From Pseudomonas sp. M30-35 (lineage in GTDB: Bacteria; Pseudomonadota; Gammaproteobacteria; Pseudomonadales; Pseudomonadaceae): 64,000 nt of DNA. The stretch spans positions 806,001 through 870,000 of the forward strand of contig NZ_CP020892.1 in assembly GCF_002163625.1 (NCBI RefSeq), read 5' to 3'. This document shows positions 44,891 through 54,237 of the stretch, piece after piece. The notes beneath the pieces are model-generated. The model was not told where the DNA came from. It ran no database searches and saw only the letters and a program-made list of their open reading frames with translations. Numbering within the stretch: the stretch's first letter is position 1; every line of letters begins with the position of its first letter. A program made the translations under genes and the position numbers.

Positions 44891-46207
44891 TTAGTAGCGG
44901 TATTGCAGGGCATGGCTTGAAAATTGCCAAATTGAAATGCCAGCCAGCAATGCGGTACAGGCAGGCAGAATCAACCACCACGCTTTCAACGACATGGCCG
45001 CCAGCGGTCGTTTACTTTGCGTGGCCGCCAGGCTTGCGGCACACAGAGTGCTCGCCAATAGGGCCCCGCCAATGATATCAGTCGGCCAATGCACGCCGAG
45101 ATATACCCGCGAGCAGGCGATCATTAGTGCCGGTATGCAGGCCATTATCAGCCAGGTCAAACGCAGTCGCGCCGGTTGTCCGCGTCCGGCCAGGACACCG
45201 AGTACTAAGAAAAATGCAAAGGCTGCTGAGCTGTGCCCGCTTGGAAAACTAAAGCTACTAAGAGGCTCGGCCAGCACGTCTGGTCGCTGGCGAGCAAACG
45301 TCAATTTCAGCGCGTGATTGCTAAATGCGGTGCCGAGCAGTGTCATTGAGCTGAATAACGCTGAACGCCATTGCTTGGCTGCTATCAATAACAAACATAA
45401 CAATGCGCCGACCGCTAGCTGTGTGGTGAAGTCACCCAAATGGGTGACGCTCTGGGCAAAGAGGTCTGCATGGCTGCTGCGCTGCTCTTGAATCAGCGCC
45501 ATTAAGCCTTGATCCAGCTCAGTCAAATGTGGCCAACCAATGAACATGGCGATTAATGCAATGAGCCCGATGCCAGCGGTGTAAAGGCTCGCGTGGCGTT
45601 GATCGCGTAAGTTGCTTTGCGCCGCAACCAGCAAAAATAAACCAATGGTTGCTGCGACAATTGCCGCCTCCGTCCAGAAGCCAGGGGGTAAAGGCAGGCG
45701 TAACGCCGCACCTGTGGCCCAGCCGGGCAGTATATAGGCGACCGCCCAGCCAGCCGCTGCGATCAGACTGACCACAATAAAGCGTGGCAGTGGCATGTTC
45801 AGCATTCCGGCAATCATGGGCAGCATGGGGCGCAGCGGCCCGATGAAGCGACCCACTAACAAGCTGGCGATGCCGTAACGTTGAAAATAATTTTCTGCGT
45901 GGGTAAGCCAATGCGCTTTCTGTCGCAACCCGGGCAGACGGCGGATATCTTCATGGAAAAAACGGCCAAGTGCATATGACAATGCATCACCCAGCAGGCC
46001 GCCACAATAGGCCAGTAGCAAGGTCTCGCCGAGGCTCAATGACGAACTGCCCGCCAGCGCTGATACTGCGAACAGTAAAAACGTTCCGGGGACGATCAGC
46101 CCGACAATCGCCAAGCATTCGGTCAAAGCGATTAAAAGTACGGCAGCGGCCAACCACTGCGGATTGCTGGATAGCCAGTTAGTTAAGGGGTCAATCCATT
46201 GGCTCAT
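44891..46207 (-). CDS. DedA-PAP2 fusion membrane protein
   Basis: A 438-residue protein with two membrane domains. Residues about 1-200 are a DedA/VTT domain with 'GLIVPGTFLLFAVSALAG' and 'GRFIGPLRPMLPMIAGM'. Residues about 215-435 form a PAP2 phosphatase with 'KLTFARQRPDV', 'FPSGHSSAAFAF' and 'RVYLGVHWPTDIIGG', all three catalytic motifs intact. DedA proteins are now known as lipid-carrier scramblases and PAP2 enzymes dephosphorylate lipid pyrophosphates, so a role in recycling undecaprenyl pyrophosphate is a reasonable inference. Its start overlaps the stop of the next gene upstream. Confidence 0.92.
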   Translation of the reverse strand: MSQWIDPLTNWLSSNPQWLAAAVLLIALTECLAIVGLIVPGTFLLFAVSALAGSSSLSLGETLLLAYCGGLLGDALSYALGRFFHEDIRRLPGLRQKAHWLTHAENYFQRYGIASLLVGRFIGPLRPMLPMIAGMLNMPLPRFIVVSLIAAAGWAVAYILPGWATGAALRLPLPPGFWTEAAIVAATIGLFLLVAAQSNLRDQRHASLYTAGIGLIALIAMFIGWPHLTELDQGLMALIQEQRSSHADLFAQSVTHLGDFTTQLAVGALLCLLLIAAKQWRSALFSSMTLLGTAFSNHALKLTFARQRPDVLAEPLSSFSFPSGHSSAAFAFFLVLGVLAGRGQPARLRLTWLIMACIPALMIACSRVYLGVHWPTDIIGGALLASTLCAASLAATQSKRPLAAMSLKAWWLILPACTALLAGISIWQFSSHALQYRY

Positions 46208-46920
46208 CGGTGTGCTTCCTGGCGATCAAGTCGATAAAAATCACGGCCTTCTAGCTGCCCACGGCGCAGAGGATTGCGCGTGCAATGGTGTGCATGGGCC
46301 GCGTCTACAAAGCGATAAGGCAACTGTTCATCCCGGCCATGAGGAATGCCAAGGCGAGTCGTTTGAATAATGTGCTGTGGGTAGTCGCCGACATCCTCGA
46401 CAAATAATCGCAGCGGGTCAAAGCGTTGTGCATCCCAATCTGGAACTTTCAGACCGAGCGCCTTACAGAGCAGGGTTTGCCCTGCACAGAGCTTCTCAAG
46501 CGCGCGCGGCAGTCCTTGGTTGTCTGGGTTATTGCGTTGCATGCGCTGCAGGCTTGGTTCCCTAGATACCTCATCCAGCCAAGGGAAACCAGATTTAATC
46601 AAAACAGCATTTCCTGGCCCTTGGGCGCTGAAGTTCAAAGAGTCCCCACCGCGCGCGTAATACATGTAGATGTGCCCGCCATCGAGAAACAATGCGCGAC
46701 GTTTGTCGGTATAGCCGAGGGAGGCATGGCTGCCTTTTTCAGCGCAGTAATAGGCTTCAGTTTCGATAATGCGCGCAGACAGCCAGAGGTCGCCTTGGCG
46801 ATGGCGGATAACTTTGCCAAGCAGGTCGCGGGCCAGCACCCGTGCATCGCGATTAAAGAAATCATCGCTCAGCATGTTAGGTGACGAACTTGCAGTGCTA
46901 AAGACGGGTTTGTCATGCAT
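46204..46920 (-). CDS. 3-methyladenine DNA glycosylase (AAG/MPG family)
   Basis: About 238 residues, depending on the start. It removes alkylated purines from DNA, starting base excision repair. The family motifs 'LARDLLGKVIRH', 'ARIIETEAYYCAEKGSHA', 'GHIYMYYARGGDSLNF' and 'GPGNAVLIK' are visible. The N-terminal start is uncertain: ATG 46920 is chosen, while 46875 and 46986 are also in frame and none has a clear ribosome site. Its stop overlaps the start of the DedA-PAP2 gene. It diverges from a methyltransferase gene only 64 bases away. Confidence 0.9.
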   Translation of the reverse strand: MHDKPVFSTASSSPNMLSDDFFNRDARVLARDLLGKVIRHRQGDLWLSARIIETEAYYCAEKGSHASLGYTDKRRALFLDGGHIYMYYARGGDSLNFSAQGPGNAVLIKSGFPWLDEVSREPSLQRMQRNNPDNQGLPRALEKLCAGQTLLCKALGLKVPDWDAQRFDPLRLFVEDVGDYPQHIIQTTRLGIPHGRDEQLPYRFVDAAHAHHCTRNPLRRGQLEGRDFYRLDRQEAHR

Positions 46921-46984
46921 GGTCTGTCGCTGTTTGGTAGTAGGGCATAGGCTGGCTTGGATAATAACAAGACGAGCCTTAAGC

Positions 46985-47833
46985 ATGTCTGAACGAGTTC
47001 TTCATAGCCACATAAGCCCTAGCGCGCATTTTACCGCGTATGTCTGGTATCGGCGCGGGTTGTCGGATGCCGCCTTTATCAGCACTTTTGGACAGTTTTC
47101 ACATGGTGTCTTACGACCTGTTATGTGGGCGGGCAGACAGTTTTTTGATCTCGATCTTGAAAGCATGTTGTTGCTGCGTCATTTGCAAATTGATGCAGGT
47201 TTACACCGTGCTATTGAGTCTTCTGGGGTTCGTCAGGTGGTGGAAATCGCTTGTGGGCTTTCGCCAAGAGGGCACCGCTTCACTCAACGTTATCCACAAC
47301 TTTGCTATTTAGAAGCAGATTTGCCTGCCATGGCCGAACGTAAGCGTCAGTTGCTGGCGGACAATGGTTGGCTCAATGATCAGCATCGGGTCGTCTCGAT
47401 CGATGTGTTTGCCGAGAGCGGCCCCAGCAGTCTTGCCAGCGCATTTGCCCAGCTGAATCAAAATGAACCGGTTTTGGTGATAACTGAGGGGCTGGTCAAT
47501 TACTTCCCGCGCAAACAGATAGAGTTATTTTGGACACGTTTGGCCGTCCAGCTAAAACCCTTCCCTGTTGCAAGCTATGTCACTGATTTATACCCGGAGC
47601 TGGAGGCTCACCCGCGTTATCGGCAAATCCGCTGGGGTGTCGATTTGGTCGGGAAGTTAACCCGTGGTGAGTATTACCTGCATTACGCCAATGCCGACGC
47701 TATTGATGCAGGCTTTAAAGCCTGTGGTTTTGCTGGTGTTGAGGTGGTTGACCCCAGTCTACGGGCTACAGACTTGGGATTGCCAGTACCGACTGTACCA
47801 GGCTTGGTGCGAGTCGTTCATGCCCGTATGTGA
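46985..47833 (+). CDS. SAM-dependent methyltransferase, LCMT-like
   Basis: A 282-residue protein that starts with a helical segment, then the SAM loop 'VVEIACGLSPRGHRF', followed by 'CYLEADLPAMAERKRQ' and 'VLVITEGLVNYFPR', a combination seen in leucine carboxyl methyltransferase-like (PPM1/TcmP-type) enzymes. The acceptor is unknown. The last 68 bases overlap the end of the convergent hydrolase gene, an unusually long overlap of two real genes. Confidence 0.85.
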   Translation: MSERVLHSHISPSAHFTAYVWYRRGLSDAAFISTFGQFSHGVLRPVMWAGRQFFDLDLESMLLLRHLQIDAGLHRAIESSGVRQVVEIACGLSPRGHRFTQRYPQLCYLEADLPAMAERKRQLLADNGWLNDQHRVVSIDVFAESGPSSLASAFAQLNQNEPVLVITEGLVNYFPRKQIELFWTRLAVQLKPFPVASYVTDLYPELEAHPRYRQIRWGVDLVGKLTRGEYYLHYANADAIDAGFKACGFAGVEVVDPSLRATDLGLPVPTVPGLVRVVHARM

Positions 47834-49061
47834 GGGCTCGACGATTCTGATGTGCGTGAGCTCGTTGCAGGTAGTTGGCGAGTGCTTGGCTGGCGGGTGC
47901 ATCGCCGTGGGTGAAAATAAATGCGCTGCTCTCAGCCGACTGGTGAAAAAATAAAACGTCCAGTGGCTCAAGCTCCTGGATTGACAGCTGCCAGCCACGA
48001 ACGGGCAAGCTCTGAATATTCTCGGTGTACAGCGTGCCGCCAAAAAATCCCAGCTCAATAATCTCCGCGTGGCATGTGCTGCCATCAATATTTTGCAGGC
48101 GAGCTTGAGGGTGCGCAGGCGCTTTGCGTGCTTCCTGGCGACGCTCTAACTGTAAAAGTGCATGGCTCTCGACGCGCATGACGCCTGCGCAGTGCGTGGG
48201 TAGCGGCATGCTGCGTAGAAAGGGTATGTAAAGCTGGCTGCAACTTGGGCGGCGCTCTATCTGTGCAAGGTGATCGGCTTTGTGAATGATTGCGAACTCT
48301 GCGTCCGCGCAGGCTGCAGCAAAGTGAGCATGTTCCCATGGCTGGGTGAAATGGTCGTACTCGCCGGCGAGAATCAATGTTGGGCATTGAGGGTGCGAAT
48401 CAAAACCTTTGAAGTCGAGCAAGCGCTGGCTGTTTTGTTGGTAACGCTGCATTTCTGAGCTTGATAACCGTTGTAGCTGGCGCAGCATGGCCTTTTGAAA
48501 GGTTGGGGATATTCCGGTTTGTTGGGTGCGTAAGGGGTTTATCAAACCGCTGATAACGCCTTGTGCAAAGTAGCCAATATTGCCCTGCTCTAGGGCATGT
48601 AGACTTTCCTCAAGCAGTAGTCGTGCGCCAGGTCTGCCGAATGCTGCGATACCCGAAAGGAGTAAGCGGTAACACTTGGTTGGGTGGCGGCAGGCAAACA
48701 ATGCGGCGAGCGCCGAGCCATAGGAAAGGCCGATCGGCATGACGGCAGGTAAATTCAGTTCGCCGATAAATCTCGCGATCAGATCAGCCAAATCCTCCAG
48801 GTTCAGCTCGCCGGCTGGCTGCAAATTACCGCCTTGGCTGGGCAAGTCGAGCAGAATGACGGGATGATCGACCAGCAGCTCGCCGACTTCGTGACTGAAC
48901 GAGCGGAAACCCTGAAATGCCCCGCCAATTAATAACACAGGGTGGCGTGGGTCATCACTGTAGGTTGAGTACGCTAAGTAATGCAGACGCCAAGGGCCGA
49001 TCATCAGCGTCTCATGACTATTATTCAGTTGCGTCGGGTGGTAGTCGGTTTGATAGCGCAT
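47766..49061 (-). CDS. Alpha/beta hydrolase with C-terminal PilZ-like domain
   Basis: A 431-residue protein. The first 290 residues are an alpha/beta hydrolase with nucleophile Ser113 in 'PIGLSYGSALAA', oxyanion region 'LIGGAFQGFRSF', acid in 'LAGEYDHFTQPW' and His in 'IHKADHLAQIER'. The remaining 140 residues contain 'RRQEARKAP' and 23 residues later 'IIELGFFGGTLYT', similar to the RxxxR and D/NxSxxG motifs of PilZ domains but with Glu and Gly at key places. It could be a hydrolase controlled by c-di-GMP or a related ligand, an inference. It overlaps the methyltransferase end. Confidence 0.8.
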   Translation of the reverse strand: MRYQTDYHPTQLNNSHETLMIGPWRLHYLAYSTYSDDPRHPVLLIGGAFQGFRSFSHEVGELLVDHPVILLDLPSQGGNLQPAGELNLEDLADLIARFIGELNLPAVMPIGLSYGSALAALFACRHPTKCYRLLLSGIAAFGRPGARLLLEESLHALEQGNIGYFAQGVISGLINPLRTQQTGISPTFQKAMLRQLQRLSSSEMQRYQQNSQRLLDFKGFDSHPQCPTLILAGEYDHFTQPWEHAHFAAACADAEFAIIHKADHLAQIERRPSCSQLYIPFLRSMPLPTHCAGVMRVESHALLQLERRQEARKAPAHPQARLQNIDGSTCHAEIIELGFFGGTLYTENIQSLPVRGWQLSIQELEPLDVLFFHQSAESSAFIFTHGDAPASQALANYLQRAHAHQNRRALTYGHERLAPSLVQSVLAIPSL

Positions 49062-49394
49062 AGATCAATGGCTCCGACGGTAAACCGTCTCTCTTCAGCC
49101 CTTGCCATGTCAGACGAATATGTCTGAGCGTTTTCATGAGCTTTAAGAAGCAAGGGCTTTCTATGTAGGCCGCTTTGAACATAAACAGATGCCTTTCTTT
49201 TGGTTACCGATCCTTAGAACTGTCTCCAGGGCCAGCGACCCGCGTGTACCGTGACAGGGTCAAATAACACCTGTCGCAGCTGTTACTGTGAAAAAAACGC
49301 AACAACCGGGTCGCCTTCCGCCCGTCACCGCTGTGCGTGAAGCCTTACGCTCGCTATAATCAGCCGCTTTCCTTGTTGCCTGGCTACCGAGACC
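49062..49394. other. Intergenic region with proA promoter
   Basis: The 333-bp gap between the hydrolase and proA holds a perfect small palindrome, GACGGTAAACCGTC (49077-49090), and the repeat CAGAC...GTCTG near 49110. A consensus -10 box TATAAT lies at 49355-49360, 34 bases before the proA start, with a weak -35 region. No gene or RNA was recognised. Confidence 0.55.
49355..49360 (+). promoter_or_regulatory. Probable sigma-70 -10 box of proA
   Basis: Exact TATAAT, 34 bases upstream of the proA start codon, in otherwise GC-rich DNA. A -35 hexamer at the right distance is weak (TGTGCG). Confidence 0.55.
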
Positions 49395-50663
49395 ATGACT
49401 GAGTCCGTGCTCGACTATATGACCCGCTTGGGCCGTGCTGCCCGTGAGGCTTCGCGCGTGATAGCGCGTGCCAGCACCGCACAGAAGAACCGCGCCTTGC
49501 TGGCAGCCGCGTCTGCGCTGGATGCGGCGCGTGCTGAATTGACCGAAGAGAACGACAAAGACCTCGCCGCAGGCCGTGCAAATGGTCTTGAGCCGGCGAT
49601 GCTCGACCGTTTGGCGCTGACTCCTGCGCGTATCGACGCAATGATTGAAGGTCTGCGTCAGGTCGCAACATTGGCCGATCCAGTCGGTGCTATTCGCGAT
49701 ATGAGCTACCGTCCGTCGGGTATTCAGGTCGGCAAGATGCGCGTGCCACTTGGGGTGGTCGGTATCATTTATGAGTCACGGCCTAATGTGACCATTGATG
49801 CAGCAAGTCTGTGTCTGAAATCCGGCAACGCGACTATTTTGCGCGGTGGCTCAGAAGCTATTCACTCCAATCGGGCTGTCGCGGCGTGCATCCAGCGTGG
49901 TCTGGCTGCGGCAGATTTACCTGCCGCGGTGGTGCAAGTGGTCGAAACCACTGATCGCGCCGCGGTGGGTGCGTTGATTACCATGCCTGAGTTTGTTGAT
50001 GTGATCGTGCCGCGTGGCGGTAAAGGGCTTATCGAGCGAGTCAGCCGTGATGCGCGCGTACCGGTGATCAAGCACCTTGATGGTATTTGTCACGTGTACG
50101 TTGATGCCTTGGCCGAACTGGCGAAGGCACAGAAGATTGCCCTCAATGCCAAAACATACCGTTATGGCATCTGCGGTGCGATGGAGACCTTGTTGGTCCA
50201 CCAATCGGTTGCGGCTGATTTCCTGCCGGCAATGGCTGCTCTGTTCGTTGAGAAAGGTGTGGAGTTACGTGGCTGTGAACGTACGCGTGAGCTGATCGCG
50301 GTTAATCCGGCAACTGATGAAGACTGGGCGACCGAATATTTGGCCGCGATCCTGTCGATCCGTATCGTTGATGATCTTGATCAGGCAATTGAGCACATTA
50401 ACCATTATGGCTCGCACCACACCGACTCGATTGTGACTGAACATCAGGGCAACGCTCGGCGCTTTATGGCTGAAGTGGACTCCAGTTCAGTGATGCTCAA
50501 TACCCCAACCTGTTTCGCTGATGGCTTTGAGTATGGCCTCGGCGCGGAGATTGGTATTTCCACTGATAAGCTACATGCGCGCGGACCAGTCGGGCTTGAA
50601 GGCCTGACTTGCGAGAAGTATGTAGTGGTCGGCGATGGTCAGTTGCGCGGACAGAATGCCTAA
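49395..50663 (+). CDS. proA: Gamma-glutamyl phosphate reductase
   Basis: A 422-residue NADPH-dependent reductase that makes glutamate 5-semialdehyde, the second step of proline synthesis. Motifs seen include '[20 protein letters not shown]', '[19 protein letters not shown]', '[16 protein letters not shown]' and the C-terminal '[18 protein letters not shown]'. It starts a run of seven or more tightly spaced genes. The nadD start lies eight bases inside its end. Confidence 0.97.
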   Translation: MTESVLDYMTRLGRAAREASRVIARASTAQKNRALLAAASALDAARAELTEENDKDLAAGRANGLEPAMLDRLALTPARIDAMIEGLRQVATLADPVGAIRDMSYRPSGIQVGKMRVPLGVVGIIYESRPNVTIDAASLCLKSGNATILRGGSEAIHSNRAVAACIQRGLAAADLPAAVVQVVETTDRAAVGALITMPEFVDVIVPRGGKGLIERVSRDARVPVIKHLDGICHVYVDALAELAKAQKIALNAKTYRYGICGAMETLLVHQSVAADFLPAMAALFVEKGVELRGCERTRELIAVNPATDEDWATEYLAAILSIRIVDDLDQAIEHINHYGSHHTDSIVTEHQGNARRFMAEVDSSSVMLNTPTCFADGFEYGLGAEIGISTDKLHARGPVGLEGLTCEKYVVVGDGQLRGQNA

Positions 50664-51300
50664 ACGCATTGGCCTATTTGGCGGCACCTTTGATCCGGTG
50701 CACATTGGCCATTTACGCGGCGCGGTTGAAGTTGCCGAGTTTATGGTTCTTGATGAGCTGCGTCTGATACCGAGTGCGCGGCCGCCACACAGAGATACGC
50801 CGCATGTTTCTGCCCATGACCGCTTGGCGATGGTTGAGCGTGCAGTAGCTGGCGTTGCGCCGTTAGTGGTTGATGACCGTGAGCTTAAGCGCAATAAGCC
50901 GTCCTATAGCATCGATACTTTAGAATCGCTGCGGGCAGAATTGGCTGCGGATGATCAGTTGTATTTGTTACTGGGCTGGGATGCCTTTTGCGGGCTGCCA
51001 AGCTGGCACCGTTGGGATGAGTTATTGCTGCACTGCCATATTTTGGTGTTGCAGCGTCCCGATGCTGACAGTGAAGCGCCAGAGGCGCTGCGCGATTTGT
51101 TAGCTGCGCGCAGTGTCAGTGATCCACATGCGATGGCCGGTGCATGTGGGCAGATTTCCTTTGTCTGGCAAACGCCGATGGCGGTGTCTGCCACACAAAT
51201 CCGCGGGCTATTGCATAGCGGAAAATCGGTACGTTATTTGGTGCCAGACACGGTACTGACTTATATCCAAGCGCACGGGCTGTACCGTGCAGCGAACTAA
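50656..51300 (+). CDS. nadD: Nicotinate-nucleotide adenylyltransferase
   Basis: A 214-residue enzyme that adenylates nicotinate mononucleotide in NAD synthesis. The nucleotidyltransferase motif '[17 protein letters not shown]' and the C-terminal '[13 protein letters not shown]' are present, as is '[13 protein letters not shown]'. Start at ATG 50656, overlapping proA; a GTG 21 bases upstream would also be in frame but adds non-conserved residues. Confidence 0.97.
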   Translation: MPKRIGLFGGTFDPVHIGHLRGAVEVAEFMVLDELRLIPSARPPHRDTPHVSAHDRLAMVERAVAGVAPLVVDDRELKRNKPSYSIDTLESLRAELAADDQLYLLLGWDAFCGLPSWHRWDELLLHCHILVLQRPDADSEAPEALRDLLAARSVSDPHAMAGACGQISFVWQTPMAVSATQIRGLLHSGKSVRYLVPDTVLTYIQAHGLYRAAN

Positions 51301-51468
51301 TGAGTATGTAGATAAATTACTGCGTTACGCTATGCATCATTGAACCAGCCGAATGAGTAATCATCAGCTGAGTATGCTTAGCGGAGCGTTTGATGAATAT
51401 CGCGATTAATGGCGAGTTTTAGCAGCAGTAGTATGCAAACTCTGACACATGAGGCAAACGAGTTACCT

Positions 51469-51855
51469 ATGAAGAATCAAATCATGCCGAGCGAAGACCT
51501 GGTCAAATTGGCCATCCTTGCTCTGGAAGACATCAAAGCCCAAGACATCATCACTATTGATGTGCGTGAAAAGACCAGCATCACTGATTTCATGGTGATT
51601 GCCAGCGGTACTTCCAGTCGTCACGTTAAGTCGCTGGTCGACAACGTGCTGGAAAAAGTAAAAGAGCAGGGCGTACGTCCAATCGGTAGTGAAGGTCTCG
51701 ACACGGGTGAGTGGGCGCTGCTCGATCTTGGCGATATCGTGGTTCACGTAATGCTGCCGACTACCCGTCAGTTTTACGACCTTGAGCGACTGTGGCAGGG
51801 TGCAGAGCAGAGCCGTGCACAGCACGCGCCAGAGCAAGGCCCGGAAGCTGAGTAA
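51469..51855 (+). CDS. rsfS: Ribosomal silencing factor RsfS
   Basis: A 128-residue protein that binds ribosomal protein uL14 and blocks subunit joining in poor growth conditions. Motifs '[22 protein letters not shown]' and '[21 protein letters not shown]' cover the conserved domain. The chosen ATG is preceded by a weak GAG; in-frame starts exist upstream at 51409 and 51433 and downstream at 51484. The rlmH gene follows 12 bases after the stop. Confidence 0.95.
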   Translation: MKNQIMPSEDLVKLAILALEDIKAQDIITIDVREKTSITDFMVIASGTSSRHVKSLVDNVLEKVKEQGVRPIGSEGLDTGEWALLDLGDIVVHVMLPTTRQFYDLERLWQGAEQSRAQHAPEQGPEAE

Positions 51856-51867
51856 GGGCGTCTAGCT

Positions 51868-52335
51868 GTGCGTATCAAATTGATTGCAGTCGGGTCTAAA
51901 ATGCCGCGCTGGGTCGAGGACGGTTGGCAGGAATATGCCAAGCGTATGCCCTCTGAGCTGGCGCTTGAGCTGATTGAGATACCGTTGACCACGCGAAGTA
52001 AGAATGCCGACGTAACCCGTATGATTCGCCAGGAAGGCGAAGCCATGCTGGCTAAAGTTCAGCCGGGTGAACGGATCGTCACCCTGGAAGTCGAAGGACG
52101 ACCATGGAGCACCGAGCAACTTGCCCTTGAGCTGGATAAGTGGCGGCTTGATTCGCGTACAGTCAATTTGATGGTTGGTGGCCCTGAGGGGCTTGCGCCT
52201 GAGGTTCAGGCGCGTAGCGAACAGCGTTGGTCGCTGTCGCCGCTGACTTTGCCACATCCGCTGGTACGTATCCTCATCGGCGAGCAGGTTTATCGCGCCT
52301 GGACTGTATTGTCCGGCCATCCATACCATAAGTAG
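51868..52335 (+). CDS. rlmH: 23S rRNA pseudouridine-1915 N3-methyltransferase
   Basis: A 155-residue SPOUT-class methyltransferase with a knotted SAM site. The key stretch is '[18 protein letters not shown]', and the C-terminus has '[18 protein letters not shown]'. It modifies helix 69 of 23S rRNA. It starts with GTG at 51868. The next gene, mrdA, starts 12 bases after its stop. Confidence 0.97.
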   Translation: MRIKLIAVGSKMPRWVEDGWQEYAKRMPSELALELIEIPLTTRSKNADVTRMIRQEGEAMLAKVQPGERIVTLEVEGRPWSTEQLALELDKWRLDSRTVNLMVGGPEGLAPEVQARSEQRWSLSPLTLPHPLVRILIGEQVYRAWTVLSGHPYHK

Positions 52336-52347
52336 CCACAGTAACCG

Positions 52348-54237
52348 ATGCCGCAGCCGATCCGCCTAAAAGACCACGAGAAAGACGCGCGCCTGATTCG
52401 TGGGCGTGCGATCGTCGGTGCCATTGTGGTCTTTTTGTTGATCGGCGTGCTGGTGAGTCGTCTGTACTACCTGCAGGTGGTGCAGTACGAGTATCACTCG
52501 ACGCTGTCTGAAAACAACCGCGTGCATGTTCAGCCGATTCCTCCAAATCGTGGGCTTATTTACGATCGAAATGGGGAGATCATCGCCGATAACCGGCCAA
52601 GTTTCAGTCTGACCCTGACGCGTGAGCGCGCGGGTGACTGGGAGCAGGTGTTGGATGTTATTGTCGAAGTGCTGGGGCTTCCCGAAGAAGACCGCCAGCT
52701 CTTTGAAAAGCGCGTGCGGCAGGGGCGCAGGCCGTTCGAGCCGGTGCCGGTGCTATTTGAACTGAGCGAAGAGCAAATCGCCAAAATCGCCATTAACCAA
52801 TTCCGCTTGCCCGGCGTTGAAGTGACCGCGCAATTGGTTCGTCATTACCCATTGGGCGAGCACTTTGCTCATTCGGTTGGTTATGTGGGGCGAATCAATG
52901 AGACTGAGCTGAAAAAACTCGACCCCGTTGAGTACAGTGGCTCGCACCATATCGGTAAAACCGGTATCGAGCGTTTCTACGAGTCCGACCTGCATGGCAA
53001 GGTCGGTTATGAAGAAGTTGAAACCAACGCGCGTGGCCGTGTTTTGCGAGTGCTTAACCGCACCGACCCGCAGCCTGGAAAAGACCTGATTCTGACCATC
53101 GACACCAAGCTTCAGGAGGCAGCCGAAAAGGCGCTGGGTGGGCGTCGTGGCGCAATTGTGGCCATTCAGGTGAAGACCGGCGAGGTGTTGGCGATGGTTA
53201 GCCAGCCGAGTTTTGATCCAAATCCGTTTGTGACCGGCATTAGCTTCAAGGCCTACGCTGAATTGCGCGACTCGATTGATCAGCCGTTGTTTAACCGCGT
53301 GCTGCGAGGGTTGTATCCGCCGGGTTCGACGGTCAAGCCGATGATGGCTATCGCAGGTCTTGATGCCGGTGTGATTACTCCGACTTCAAAAGTGTATGAC
53401 CCAGGCTTTTACCAATTACCTAACAACACTCATAAATACCGTAACTGGAACCGTTATGGTGATGGCTCGGTAAACCTCGACACCGCTCTGATGCGCTCGA
53501 ATGACACCTATTTCTACGACTTGGCGCATAAGCTGGGCATTGATCGCATGCACGATTACATGTCCAAGTTTGGGCTGGGGCGGCGTGTCTCGCTGGATAT
53601 GTTCGAGGAAACCGCAGGGCTGATGCCTTCACGTGAATGGAAGCGCGGGCGCTATCGTCAAGCCTGGTATCCAGGTGAAACGCTAATTCTCGGTATCGGT
53701 CAGGGCTACATGCAAACCACCCCGCTGCAGCTGGCGCAAGCGACTGCGTTAGTGGCTAGCCGCGGAAAATGGATTCGTCCGCATTTGGCTAAAACCGTGG
53801 ATGGGGTGGCGCCAGTAGACGACAACCCTATCCCTGATATTGTGCTTAAAGACCCTAGATACTGGGACTATGCGCGTCACGGTATGGAAATGGTTATGCA
53901 TGGTGCGCGCGGTACTGCGCGTAAAGTCGGTAACGAGGCGGCCTACCGAATCGCCGGTAAGAGTGGTACTGCGCAGGTCGTGGCAATCAAGCAAGGCGAG
54001 CGTTACGACCGCACTAAAATTCGTGAGCGACACCGTGACCACGCCTTGTTCGTAGGTTTTGCTCCAGCTGAAGATCCTGAAATTGCAGTCTCGGTGATGG
54101 TCGAGAACGGTGAGTCGGGCTCCGGGGTTGCGGCGCCAGTGCTCAAAGCAGTGATGGATGCTTGGTTACTGGATGACAATGGCGTGCTCAAGGCTGAGTA
54201 TGCTCCTCCCGTTAAAGAACAGGCGCAGGACCAATGA
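52348..54237 (+). CDS. mrdA: Penicillin-binding protein 2, peptidoglycan transpeptidase
   Basis: A 629-residue inner-membrane protein of the elongasome, also called PbpA. One N-terminal membrane helix (about residues 23-43) precedes the dimerisation domain ('NRGLIYDRNGEIIADNRPSF'). The transpeptidase has the active Ser in 'YPPGSTVKPMMAI', the SxN motif 'MRSNDTYFYDL' and 'AGKSGTAQVV'. It cross-links new wall together with RodA. The rodA start overlaps its stop. Confidence 0.98.
   Translation: MPQPIRLKDHEKDARLIRGRAIVGAIVVFLLIGVLVSRLYYLQVVQYEYHSTLSENNRVHVQPIPPNRGLIYDRNGEIIADNRPSFSLTLTRERAGDWEQVLDVIVEVLGLPEEDRQLFEKRVRQGRRPFEPVPVLFELSEEQIAKIAINQFRLPGVEVTAQLVRHYPLGEHFAHSVGYVGRINETELKKLDPVEYSGSHHIGKTGIERFYESDLHGKVGYEEVETNARGRVLRVLNRTDPQPGKDLILTIDTKLQEAAEKALGGRRGAIVAIQVKTGEVLAMVSQPSFDPNPFVTGISFKAYAELRDSIDQPLFNRVLRGLYPPGSTVKPMMAIAGLDAGVITPTSKVYDPGFYQLPNNTHKYRNWNRYGDGSVNLDTALMRSNDTYFYDLAHKLGIDRMHDYMSKFGLGRRVSLDMFEETAGLMPSREWKRGRYRQAWYPGETLILGIGQGYMQTTPLQLAQATALVASRGKWIRPHLAKTVDGVAPVDDNPIPDIVLKDPRYWDYARHGMEMVMHGARGTARKVGNEAAYRIAGKSGTAQVVAIKQGERYDRTKIRERHRDHALFVGFAPAEDPEIAVSVMVENGESGSGVAAPVLKAVMDAWLLDDNGVLKAEYAPPVKEQAQDQ

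Noticed and set aside
46769..46984. 72-codon N-terminal extension of the LCMT-like methyltransferase
   Set aside because: It is antisense to the glycosylase gene and non-conserved in character; the ATG at 46985 begins the family-like sequence.
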